Positions 1-8,200 of a DNA stretch of 64,000 nt are shown piece after piece. Source of the stretch: Collimonas sp. OK412 (GTDB taxonomy: Bacteria; Pseudomonadota; Gammaproteobacteria; Burkholderiales; Burkholderiaceae_D); NCBI RefSeq assembly GCF_900112135.1, contig NZ_FOLC01000022.1:1-64000 (forward strand). Direction: 5' to 3'. The position numbers and the translations under genes were made by a program. Within the stretch, counting starts at the first letter, position 1. Every line of letters starts with the position of its first letter. The notes below the pieces were generated by a model. It was not told the DNA's origin and did not search any database. It saw nothing but the letters and a program-made list of their open reading frames with translations.

Positions 1-81
1 GTTCCGGTTGACGTGCCGCCCGTTCCGGTTGACGTGCCGCCCGTTCCGGTTGACGTGCCGCCCGTTCCGGTTGATGTATTG
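1..81. repeat. 21-bp tandem repeat in the lipoprotein stalk
   Basis: The unit GTTCCGGTTGACGTGCCGCC(C) occurs exactly at 1-21, 22-42 and 43-63, followed by a diverging fourth copy to about 81. The array may continue left of the window. It keeps the reading frame (7 codons per unit), so copy-number change would lengthen or shorten the stalk without a frameshift. Confidence 0.9.
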
Positions 82-224
82 CCAGTACCTGATGAGGTGG
101 TACTGGTCGCCGTTGTGCTACCGCTTGAACTGGAATTCTCCCCGGCGCTATCGCCACCGCCGCACGCGCTCAAAGCCATGCCAGTCAAAATTGATACACA
201 CAGCAGTTTCATAAAACCAGGCAT
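1..224 (-). CDS. Repeat-rich lipoprotein, N-terminal part (runs off left edge)
   Basis: The minus strand reads a typical lipoprotein start: a basic/hydrophobic leader (MKLLCVSILTGMALSAC) with lipobox LSAC, then a Gly/Ser/Asp linker and a low-complexity Ser/Thr/Gly region. The last part is a perfect tandem repeat of the heptapeptide STGTGGT. The likely start is the ATG at 224, which has a GGA-type ribosome site about 8 nt upstream; a second in-frame ATG at 212 would give a shorter leader. The reading frame is open to the window edge, so the folded domain lies outside. A lipid-anchored envelope protein on a flexible Thr/Gly/Ser stalk is inferred; its function cannot be told from this part. Confidence 0.7.
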   Translation of the reverse strand, partial: MPGFMKLLCVSILTGMALSACGGGDSAGENSSSSGSTTATSTTSSGTGNTSTGTGGTSTGTGGTSTGTGGTSTG

Positions 225-319
225 CGCATTTTCCAAAAAAATCAAGATAACCGGAACATCAACTTTTTCCATCCGGTAAAAAGGGATTCAACATTTACAT
301 CGGGACGCGGCCGCCCTGG

Positions 320-709
320 TCAGAAAGGCAAGAACTCCGTCTTTGAGCCGTCCCTGCGGCTTCCCATGGAAACTATGTGTTTGCAAATCCATTCGTACTG
401 CGCCTGGATCTCGCCAAGCAGGCTGGTATACCGCGCCTCAATTTCCCGAAGCAGCTGGCCTGCCCTCTCCCGCACGGAATTTTCCAGATCCCCATGGTTT
501 TCCAGCGCGTCGAAAATAGCGTCGGCGAGCCTGTCATAAAAATGGAATTGATACTGGCTGCCGCAAATACGCTCCCACTCTTCACGAAAAATCGCATCGA
601 AAGTCAGGCTCTCCACGAATCGCGCGGCGCTGGTCGTTTCATCCAGGTCGAAAGAACGTAGTATTTGCGCCAGCGACAAGGCGTCGTCGTCTGAAATTTT
701 CTGTCCCAT
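320..709 (-). CDS. Hypothetical protein, about 129 residues
   Basis: I do not recognise this protein. The ATG at 709 has a GGAG ribosome site about 8 nt upstream and gives an acidic, mostly helical soluble protein starting MGQKISDDDALSLAQ. The C-terminal half (roughly residues 75-115) is rich in Glu, Arg, Leu and Ala with heptad-like spacing, suggesting a coiled coil. No signal peptide or membrane segment is visible. An alternative start at 955 would add 82 residues including a Cys-rich repeat, but has poorer coding character. It stands alone between the lipoprotein and the GTPase module. Confidence 0.4.
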   Translation of the reverse strand: MGQKISDDDALSLAQILRSFDLDETTSAARFVESLTFDAIFREEWERICGSQYQFHFYDRLADAIFDALENHGDLENSVRERAGQLLREIEARYTSLLGEIQAQYEWICKHIVSMGSRRDGSKTEFLPF

Positions 710-1259
710 GTGGTCTACTCCATCGATCCCGGCAAAACGCGATAATTCGCAAGGTTCACAATCCGCTACACAATCCGCGACACAATCCGCGACACAACCC
801 GTTATCAAGCTGAAAATTCCGGCGCCGGCTGCCTGCGACGCCAGGATGATTTCCTGGCGCCGATAATGAACAATGCGAAAGAATGTTTCAATCAGGCAAT
901 CCTGAATTTCGGGTAAGCATTTCCTCCAATCCCGGCATCGCCAGCCAGTTGGCATATCTCAAAAAACCAACGCCATGGGCGGCAAATGCTTGCGCCAATC
1001 GATCTCCACGGCAATGACGGCTTCATGGCCGGCGTAAGGAATTCCCTACAAGGCGCTTCCCGGATCCCGCGCAAATATCAAGATCCCCTGATAGCCTGGC
1101 CCCTGCACATTGCTTACCCTTGCGGCAAGTTCACCGGTCAAAGGGCATGTCTTGCACGACACTGTCCCTGCAGAAAACCGGAGCTAACGATCTAGCGCAT
1201 CTTCAAGGGGAAAACCATGCCGTATCCGCCGACAGAAAATATTCAGGCATTCGCCCGGA
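710..1259. other. Gene-poor stretch upstream of the GTPase module
   Basis: No convincing gene is seen here; the open frames are short, lack ribosome sites and have poor residue composition. It holds a 12-bp tandem repeat (757-801) and must include the promoters for the divergent genes at 709 (minus) and 1260 (plus), but no clear promoter or operator stands out. Confidence 0.5.
757..801. repeat. 12-bp tandem repeat
   Basis: Units CACAATCCGC(T/G)A lie at 757, 769 and 781, with a partial fourth from 793. Read on the minus strand in the frame of the downstream gene they would encode Cys-Val-Ala-Asp repeats, but they lie upstream of the better-supported start at 709. Confidence 0.85.
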
Positions 1260-1982
1260 ATGCCATCCATCGATATGGTTGCAGCGATGCGTAAGACTGT
1301 CTTTATTTCTGTCAAACACCTCGCTGAAAAAGAACTGTTGCGGTATGAACTCATGATGCCGATCGCGAATGAAAAGACTGTATTCCGCTGGCTTCCGTCC
1401 GACTCCAGGGTTGCCTCGGTAGCGCTGCTCGACCCGTCCGTCTTCAATCCCCTGGAGACGCTGCCGGCCAACTGCATCTGCATCTGGGTTGCGGCATCCC
1501 CCGATCATCCTGCCGGCAAAGGCGACATGACCTTGCCGGCCAAGTTCCGCCTGTCGGACCTGATCAATGTACTGGACCGGGCGGCCTTGCGGATACTCGA
1601 CATGAAGACCGGGACAAGCGGCATGGACGATGCGTCCGATCCCCTCTCCCAAAGAACCTATCGCATCTCCAGGTGGATCAGCCTGGAGCACGATTTTTCG
1701 GCTGTCAATTTCCAGAAAATCCTTGCGGTCATGACCAAACAATCCGTCGACTGGCGGTGGCTCCTCGTATACGGCGGCTTGTCGGAACGCGACGCTTATC
1801 TGTTTCTTGGCGAACTGAGAAAGAAAGAAGTGCTGGTCGAACGAAGCAAGCTGCCGGCCGCCCAAGAACCGGCCCAACAGTTCCACCCTGAGCAGAAGGA
1901 AAGCGGCGTCGGATTATTTGTCAAGAAAATCAACCAGTGGCTGGGCCGGACCCGTTCGCAAGAGCTGGAGACGACCCGCTAG
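1260..1982 (+). CDS. Receiver-like hypothetical protein of a GTPase/roadblock module
   Basis: A 240-residue soluble protein with no recognised catalytic motif. Residues about 10-115 alternate beta and alpha like a two-component receiver domain, including a receiver-like end (LPAKFRLSDLINVLDRA), but I cannot identify the phospho-acceptor Asp cluster, so it may be a pseudo-receiver. The C-terminal half ends in a basic, flexible tail. The start is uncertain: ATGs at 1260, 1275 and 1287 all have weak ribosome sites. Its stop codon overlaps the GTG start of the GTPase by one base, so the two are almost certainly co-translated. The link to a GTPase and roadblock protein suggests a role in spatial or polarity signalling; this is inference from context. 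Confidence 0.6.
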   Translation: MPSIDMVAAMRKTVFISVKHLAEKELLRYELMMPIANEKTVFRWLPSDSRVASVALLDPSVFNPLETLPANCICIWVAASPDHPAGKGDMTLPAKFRLSDLINVLDRAALRILDMKTGTSGMDDASDPLSQRTYRISRWISLEHDFSAVNFQKILAVMTKQSVDWRWLLVYGGLSERDAYLFLGELRKKEVLVERSKLPAAQEPAQQFHPEQKESGVGLFVKKINQWLGRTRSQELETTR

Positions 1983-2506
1983 TGAGCATACTGAGAATTG
2001 TCCTCCTGGGGCCGATGGGCATAGGCAAAACGACAGCCATCCGCTCTTTGTGCGGAGACCTGATGGTCGATTGCGATGTCCCCAACATGGATCCTGCCTC
2101 TTCAGCCAAGGCCAGCACGACCGTAGGCGCCGATTTCGGCGTGGTAGAGCTGGATGGCGGCGAACAGCTGCATATCTACGGCAGCCCGGGACAGGACCGT
2201 TTCGACTTCATGCGCGGCTGGCTGCTCTCCATGGCAATCGGCGTCATCGTCATGATCGACGCCAATGACGCAGATGCCATCCACACGGCAAAGCAATATC
2301 TGCGCACCGTCTTTTCCGTTTCCGAAACCATGCCATGCATGCTGCTGCTGGCGCGCCCGGTCAGCATCGAGGACAGCAACCGGTTTGCGTCGGAACTGAC
2401 CAGTGCACTGGGCATGGCGGTCCCGATGATGACTGCAGACGTACGCGAAAAATCACAGATGCTGGATGCGCTGGACGTATTTTCATCGCTGCTGACAACA
2501 ACATGA
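1982..2506 (+). CDS. Small Ras-like GTPase (COG2229 / SRbeta-like family)
   Basis: A 174-residue protein with a clear P-loop near the N-terminus (LLGPMGIGKTT) and a switch-II-like motif (YGSPGQDRF), the pattern of MglA/SR-beta-type small GTPases. The usual Asp of the DxxG motif is Ser here, and no NKxD base-specificity motif is visible; LLLARPVS occupies that place. The GTG start at 1982 overlaps the upstream stop (taGTG). An ATG at 1937 in frame would lie inside the previous gene. GTPases of this group usually pair with roadblock/LC7 proteins, and one follows at 2744. The expected role is a nucleotide switch in cell polarity, motility or surface regulation. Confidence 0.8.
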   Translation: MSILRIVLLGPMGIGKTTAIRSLCGDLMVDCDVPNMDPASSAKASTTVGADFGVVELDGGEQLHIYGSPGQDRFDFMRGWLLSMAIGVIVMIDANDADAIHTAKQYLRTVFSVSETMPCMLLLARPVSIEDSNRFASELTSALGMAVPMMTADVREKSQMLDALDVFSSLLTTT

Positions 2507-2512
2507 CTTCGC

Positions 2513-2734
2513 ATGGAAAGCAAAGCCAATCTTGCTTCTGCATCAATCACGGGCCATCACGTATTCAACCAGATCGGCTTGTCGCGGAACGGCATCATCG
2601 CTGTAGTCATGACTACGCTCGATGGACAGGAAATCGCGATCTACGACCCAGGGCGAAAATTCCACGCATCGCCGCCGCTGGCCGGCCGGCGGCGACGCGT
2701 CTGTTCCATCCAACGCCGCTATCTACATACATAA
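2513..2734 (+). CDS. Small roadblock-like protein, possible truncated paralogue
   Basis: A 73-residue open frame beginning 6 nt after the GTPase stop and ending 9 nt before the roadblock start. The segment GLSRNGIIAVVMTTLDG resembles the central strand-turn-strand of roadblock/LC7 domains, but the following part turns into a basic, low-complexity tail, as though the domain were truncated or frameshifted. Position in the operon argues for a real gene; composition of the last 25 residues argues against. Treat it as a small hypothetical or decayed roadblock copy. Confidence 0.4.
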   Translation: MESKANLASASITGHHVFNQIGLSRNGIIAVVMTTLDGQEIAIYDPGRKFHASPPLAGRRRRVCSIQRRYLHT

Positions 2735-2743
2735 GGGAAAAAC

Positions 2744-3103
2744 ATGAGCAACATGACTGTTATCGTTGAGACACTGCTGGACATCGATGGCGCGCTGGCC
2801 GCGGCAATCGTCGACAGCAACAGCGGGATGATCCTGGGATCCGGCGGTTCGGGCGTCGACCTGGAACTGGCGGCGGCCGGCAATACCGAGGTGGTGCGCG
2901 CCAAGCTGAAGACCATGAAAAGCCTCGGCCTGCAGGACACCATCGAAGATATCCTGATTACCCTCGGCAAGCAGTACCACATCCTGCGGCCGATAGAAAA
3001 GCACGAGGGCCTGTTCATCTATGTGGTCCTCGACAAGAGCAAATCCAACCTGGCGCTGGCCCGCCGCAAGGTGCTGGATGCGGAGCAGGCGCTGGTGATG
3101 TAA
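2744..3103 (+). CDS. Roadblock/LC7-domain protein (MglB-like)
   Basis: A 119-residue single-domain protein. VETLLDIDGALAAAIVDSNS followed by a Gly/Ser turn is the classic roadblock N-terminal helix and first strand, and the C-terminal half has the second sheet and helix. It is preceded by a good ribosome site (AAGGG, 8 nt). Roadblock proteins dimerise and act as GTPase-activating or scaffold partners of small GTPases such as MglA; the partner here is the GTPase two genes upstream. No membrane segment is present. The operon ends here, followed by a stem-loop. Confidence 0.85.
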   Translation: MSNMTVIVETLLDIDGALAAAIVDSNSGMILGSGGSGVDLELAAAGNTEVVRAKLKTMKSLGLQDTIEDILITLGKQYHILRPIEKHEGLFIYVVLDKSKSNLALARRKVLDAEQALVM

Positions 3104-3137
3104 TCGCATCGCGCCCCGCGCGGCTTATCCGCAGGCT

Positions 3138-3163
3138 GCCACCCGCATCACCGTGCGGGCGGC
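3138..3163. terminator. Stem-loop between convergent genes
   Basis: GCC-A-CCCGCA, a 6-nt loop, then TGCGGG-C-GGC form a GC-rich hairpin between the roadblock stop (3103) and the stop of the minus-strand binding protein (3177). There is no clear T-run on either side, so termination is only likely. Confidence 0.5.
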
Positions 3164-3176
3164 GCATCCAGGCAAC

Positions 3177-4088
3177 TCAATCCCCGATTTTATCGGTAGG
3201 GTAAAGAATCGAATCCCGCAGCAGGTATCCCATCGGCATGTTCATGCTCTTGCCTAGCGGCGGAATCGGGTTCATGAACCATTTGCCGTAGATCTTCCGG
3301 AAATCGCCGTCGTTCTGCATGTTCGCCATTTGCCGGTCAACCGATGCCTTGAACTCCGCATCTTCTTTGGTCAGCATGATGGCATAGGGCTCGACCGACA
3401 TCGCATCGCCGACGATTGCGAATTCTTCGGGGTGCGTCATATTCGCGCGAAGGCCGTACAGGATAACGTCGTCCATCACGAACGCAGCGGCCTGCCCTTT
3501 TTCCAGCATGCCGAACGACTCGGCGTGATCGGCTCCTTCAATCAGATTCAAGGCCAGCGCTCTCACCTTGTTTCTGTCGTTCAATAATTTGACAGTAGTG
3601 GTTCCCTTGGTTGTCACAACGTCTTTTCCGCGCAAATTTATCCAGTTCTTGATACCCGAATCTGTGCGCACCGCCATCCGCACACCAGCAAAAAAATGTG
3701 GGACAGTAAACGCTACCTGCTTGCGGCGCTCGGCGTTATTGGTGGTTGTGCCGCATTCCAGGTCGGCGTGGCCGCTTGTGACGGCGTTTATGCGGGTGGA
3801 AGGCGTCACCGCCAGATAGCTCACTTTCAGCTGCGGCAGTTTTAACTCCTGTCGTATGCCCTCGATAATTTTCGAGCACAGGTCGATTGTAAAGCCGATC
3901 GGTTTCTTGTCCGCGTCAAGGTATGAGAACGGCGCCGTGGTTTCCCGATAGGCGACCGTGATAGTCTGGGTATCCCGAATTTTCGCCAGGGTGGCGCCTG
4001 CAATCGCCTCCGGGGAAAACAGCATGTAACTTAGCAACACCACTCCAAAAAGAGAACATCCTGTCCGCAGAAAACCATCAGTGTGCAT
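3177..4088 (-). CDS. Amino-acid ABC transporter substrate-binding protein (GltI-like)
   Basis: A 303-residue periplasmic binding protein of family 3. It has an N-terminal signal peptide (hydrophobic to about residue 29, cleavage near SPEAIAGA), then TITVAYRETTAPFSYLD, IGFTIDLCSKI and a DLECGTTTNN motif, typical of glutamate/aspartate-binding proteins. A GAGGCG ribosome site precedes the ATG. No permease or ATPase gene is adjacent, so it is an orphan binding protein that would have to work with a transporter encoded elsewhere or act in sensing. It probably binds an acidic or polar amino acid; the exact ligand is not known. Confidence 0.85.
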   Translation of the reverse strand: MHTDGFLRTGCSLFGVVLLSYMLFSPEAIAGATLAKIRDTQTITVAYRETTAPFSYLDADKKPIGFTIDLCSKIIEGIRQELKLPQLKVSYLAVTPSTRINAVTSGHADLECGTTTNNAERRKQVAFTVPHFFAGVRMAVRTDSGIKNWINLRGKDVVTTKGTTTVKLLNDRNKVRALALNLIEGADHAESFGMLEKGQAAAFVMDDVILYGLRANMTHPEEFAIVGDAMSVEPYAIMLTKEDAEFKASVDRQMANMQNDGDFRKIYGKWFMNPIPPLGKSMNMPMGYLLRDSILYPTDKIGD

Positions 4089-4242
4089 TGAATCGCCTCG
4101 TTATGAAAAAAGAAGGATGCGAAATCCTAGAAAAACGCATTTGGCAGCCATTGCGCCGCACTCAGGGTAATCAGAGCCTGCCGGGAGGTATATCGGGAGA
4201 TTCTGATCTTGATGTAGGGATAAAAACTTCGGACGCCAGCGC

Positions 4243-4536
4243 CTAGCCTATATCGCAGCGCCGGTCAGTTTTTCGCTGAGAAAATTCCCTGGTCCTATCG
4301 AGGGCCAGGCAGCCGTAGATAAAAAAAGCAAATAACCCGGCGCCACATAAACCGCTCAATAAAATCAGGTCGGGGCTCCACGTCTCTCGGTCCAGGCGAA
4401 ACACGATAAGGACCGCCAGTGCCGCTCCCATCAACATACCCAGGATGCTTCCCACCGCCAAATCGGTCATTCTCAGATGACTGTTTTGCGACCGTATGAA
4501 TTGCCAAATGTCGTTGAACCTGAACCGTCCCATCAT
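4243..4536 (-). CDS. Small inner-membrane protein, two predicted TM helices
   Basis: A protein of about 97 residues that I do not recognise. Two hydrophobic segments (GSILGMLMGAALAVLIVF and LLSGLCGAGLFAFFIYGCL) are separated by a short polar loop. The start at 4536 has AGG upstream and avoids overlap; a start at 4608 would overlap the end of the TonB-like gene by 17 nt. It is the last gene of the minus-strand pilin operon, so a role in the pilus or envelope is possible but not shown. Confidence 0.5.
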   Translation of the reverse strand: MMGRFRFNDIWQFIRSQNSHLRMTDLAVGSILGMLMGAALAVLIVFRLDRETWSPDLILLSGLCGAGLFAFFIYGCLALDRTREFSQRKTDRRCDIG

Positions 4537-4591
4537 CACCGCCTGTCGATTTTGGTTTTCTTCCTCACCGCCCCTTACCTTCCTCTTGCCC

Positions 4592-5242
4592 CTACTCGGG
4601 CGCGCCATTCAGTTCCGGACTGATATGAAATTCCAGGTCCTGATACGAATTCACATCCGCCCCCTTCAGCCTGGCCGGCATGAAAGAGGTATCGCGCAAC
4701 ATTGCCTCAATTCGCTCCAGCGCTTGCTGATCGTCGGCAATCATTTGCAATTTGTCGATCCGGGTCACCGCGCCGCTGGCGTCGATATACAGACGCACCC
4801 GGATCGGCAACCCCGAGACCGCGACGCCTGCCAGCAAATCCGGATCGGGTGCACTGTATGGCAAAGCGCCCTTGTCCACCTCTTGCGGCCCGTAAAATAT
4901 CGGCGCCGGCGGCACAGACGCAGTTGTTTCGATCGTATTGCGTTCCTGGCGCGACTGGGCGAATTGGGTCTCATCCAATAGCGGTTTCCTTGCAATCGAG
5001 GGTGACGCACCTGCGGCGATAGGAGACGCCGTTGCAATGAGCTGCACCTCGACGCCATTCTCCGTCCCTGCGGCGGCAAGCGCCGACGACAATCCCGCCA
5101 GGTTGCTGTGATGCCACCACAGCATCATTAACGACATGTGGAACAGCACGGATGCCGCAATGCCAAGCAAGCGATGCATATCGCTCACGCCGCGCGATTC
5201 TGCCATACACGGCCAGTCTCGATAAGGCATTGCGGAAACCAT
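4592..5242 (-). CDS. TonB-like protein at the end of the minor-pilin operon
   Basis: About 216 residues: one N-terminal membrane anchor (LLGIAASVLFHMSLMMLWW), a periplasmic linker, and a C-terminal region (LPIRVRLYIDASGAVTRIDK to the end) with the strand pattern of the TonB C-terminal domain. The long Pro-Lys-rich spanner of true TonB is missing, so this may be a TonB-related envelope protein rather than an energy transducer. The ATG at 5242 overlaps the pilY1 stop (TGATG), indicating translational coupling; starts at 5206 or 5179 are possible. No exbB/exbD or receptor gene is nearby. Confidence 0.6.
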   Translation of the reverse strand: MVSAMPYRDWPCMAESRGVSDMHRLLGIAASVLFHMSLMMLWWHHSNLAGLSSALAAAGTENGVEVQLIATASPIAAGASPSIARKPLLDETQFAQSRQERNTIETTASVPPAPIFYGPQEVDKGALPYSAPDPDLLAGVAVSGLPIRVRLYIDASGAVTRIDKLQMIADDQQALERIEAMLRDTSFMPARLKGADVNSYQDLEFHISPELNGAPE

Positions 5243-8200
5243 CAATTCGCAACTGGAATCTGCCGCCAGTTCAAGCGATTAAATGGATTGTTCAAGGGCG
5301 TACCGGGATCATTAAAATTGTTCTTGCCGTAAGTATTACCCGTCACCACCTTGACTTTTCCATTCACTATTCCAAAATAGATGCCATTGTTCAGTCCCGC
5401 TGTAGTTACAAACGGCAGATCGGAATATTGTGATTTGCCGGTACCGTAGCTGACGGCATAATTATCATTGCTTCCTGAGGGAGTGCAGACATCGCCATCC
5501 GGCAGATTGGCGGCAAACGATACTATGCCGCCGGTTACGGCTGCTTGCGATGTCACGCGCTGCGCAATATTGTTAGCGTTCAGACCCAGATCGATATACC
5601 AGCCGGACGGCTTTTGAGGAGTTGCTCCAATGCCGTTTATCACATTAGTATTGTTATTCAGGTTGGCGCGGGTAATCGGATATTTTCCGATGGCGGCCGG
5701 CAAGGTCGCGCTGGTATCGAAGCGGCTGCCGGTGCCATCATTGATGGCGTAAAAAGTTTGCTGCTGGCTACTCTTGATATCGCTGTCCGCCAGCAACTTG
5801 CCGGTGCCGATCAGCACATAGCGTTTCAATGAATTCTTGTCAACCTCGATCAGCGGCCGGGTGGTGACAGGCTGTACCGCAGCTGCGTTGGACGAATCCG
5901 TCAGCAAAGCGATTTGCGTCGGCGCATCGTAACCGGCGCCGGTGGTTTTGGTTAAATCCAGGCGCCAGACATTGCCCAGCAAATCGCCTGCATACACGGC
6001 GTCGGCCGTGTAATCGGTATAGTCGCCGACATAGGCCGACGCCTGAGCCAGGCCGGCCGACGCGCTGACGCTGCCGGCGCCGGTGGAAATCGGCGGCTCC
6101 AGCAATTTGCCGTTGCTTGGATTGACGATATAAAAATAGCCTTTGCCGTCAGCATTGTTATAACCCGAGGTCAGGATGACCACCCAGCCGTACTTGGCGG
6201 TTTTAACCACGATGGCCGGGCCGTAGCTATAACCCATGGTGGGGTCGGTAAATTCCCACAAAACAGCTTTGGCGAGATTGGCTTCATCGCTCAGCGCACC
6301 GGGATCGGTAACGTCAAGCGCATAATAGCCCTTGCCGCCCTTGCCCAGGCCGCCCACCAGCAAAGTGCGCCAATCCGCAGCAGTCTTGGCGCCGCCGGCC
6401 TTGCCAAAATCGACATCGGTCTTCACCGGTGTCGCATCGACATAAAAATGATGGACGTAATTGGCGCTGGTCAGCGCAGCCAAGCCGCTCACGGCAGGAG
6501 TGGCGGATGGTCCTTGGAACAAGAAGCTAGGCACGTAGGCGAAGAGCTCCTTACCGCCGGTCGAGCCGCCGTCGAAAGCATGCAGCATGCCGTCATTGGC
6601 GCCAACGTACACTACCGTGCCGCGCGTTTTATGGGCGCCGACGAAGCTGCTATAGCCTGGATTATTGGAATCTGCGTAACGTTCTGACGGCGCGGCCACC
6701 GGATAGGCCTTGGACGTAACGATGTCGCCTAGCAGAAAAGCGCGTTGACGGAATGGCTTGCCTTCCTTGCTGCGGTCGCCGCGCAGGAAATTGACTACCT
6801 CCTCGGTGCTCGTGCCTGCCACGGCCAGGGCGGCGGCATTGCCTGCGTCGCTAATATTGGCGGCGCGGAACGGCACGCCTTGGCCGCCATCGCTGGTAGC
6901 GATGAAGCGTTGTGTGTCCCAGCCTGCGACCTGCTTTTTGCCGCTGCCGCTGGCAGCCGCTTGTCCCTCCAGCAGCGCACGCGCATCCCATAAGGATGTT
7001 TCTGAGGCTATTTGACCGCTGGTCGCATCGAACTGCAACGTGCTGGCAACTAAGTCGCCCGACCAGTTGGCAGAGAAATATTGCGTGCTATAGCTGACCG
7101 TGCCATCGGTGATGTTGTTGGGAGACGACACCGCCAGCGACGAGGAAAACTGCGATGCTGAACTGATGCTTTTAAAGGCATCGCTTAGGGACGACACCAT
7201 CAGGTTAGCCTTGCCTGCATCGTAATAATTATCCGGCCGCAAATCGCTGTTCCGATCCGTGTCGCCAGCTTTGTTCCAGCTCGATTGCGCCAACGGGCTG
7301 GTATTCCCATAGGTGCTATAACCACCAGGAATCGCAAAGCCGCCGTATTTGGCGGCCAGCCAGTATTGATTTTTTCCGCTCTCTATCCCACCTTCCATCA
7401 CATCCAGCCAGTAGGTGGTGGCGGTAGTCTTGAACAATTTAGACGTTGATAGATTGCCATTCGCATCGCGTGCAGTTTTAGTAAAATCGTTGGGCCGCAA
7501 ATCGCTGGTATGGGCCGCATAGGCCAGGCCGGCAATAAAATAAGTACTCTGCTGGCAACTGCCGCACAATGCCAGGTAAGTCGTTCCAAGATTAGCTATG
7601 CCTTCCAGAGTTCCAACCTGATTGGTTGCGTCCGTGACATTGAATGGCCATTTATCCTGCTTCGACGCCGGCACGTCCGATGCGACATTCGCTGGCATGG
7701 TCGGTTCTTGACTTGGATTTTTTTTAGTTGCGTCCTGGCTGGACTGAGCGTTCCAGTTAAAGGCGCTTCCAGGAAGATTTGAATCGGCGTGGGTATTTTC
7801 GTCGCCGATACCGATAATGAAATTCTTCTGGCACGCATACTGGACCGGATCGTCCCAGCTGTCAATTACCGGAAAACCGTCTGCCATCGCATCAGTCAGG
7901 CCGTCTGTGTATTCAGGAACGTTTCCTACATGCCTGAGATAGCGGAGCGCCGCATAATACAATTCGCTAACCGGATCCGAGGACTTGTAGCTGTGGCCGG
8001 CAAGGCCGAATTTATTCAAGTAATTGATGACGCCGCTATTCCTTATGGTGCTGCCGGTGACGTTTCCGGTGGCTGCGGCGTCGGCGTTGTCGGGATTATC
8101 TGCAAAGATGCCGGTATCGGGGTCCCACTCCTTTTGCAGGTTATCGATACTGGTCGAACCCGGCACCAGCGTCCTGGGGCCGACTGCTTTCATCCTGGCG

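Noticed and set aside
757-801. Cys-Val-Ala-Asp repeat as a metal-binding N-terminus of the 320-709 gene, or as a CRISPR-like array
   Set aside because: The repeats are contiguous without spacers, and the start at 709 with its GGAG site is better than the one at 955.
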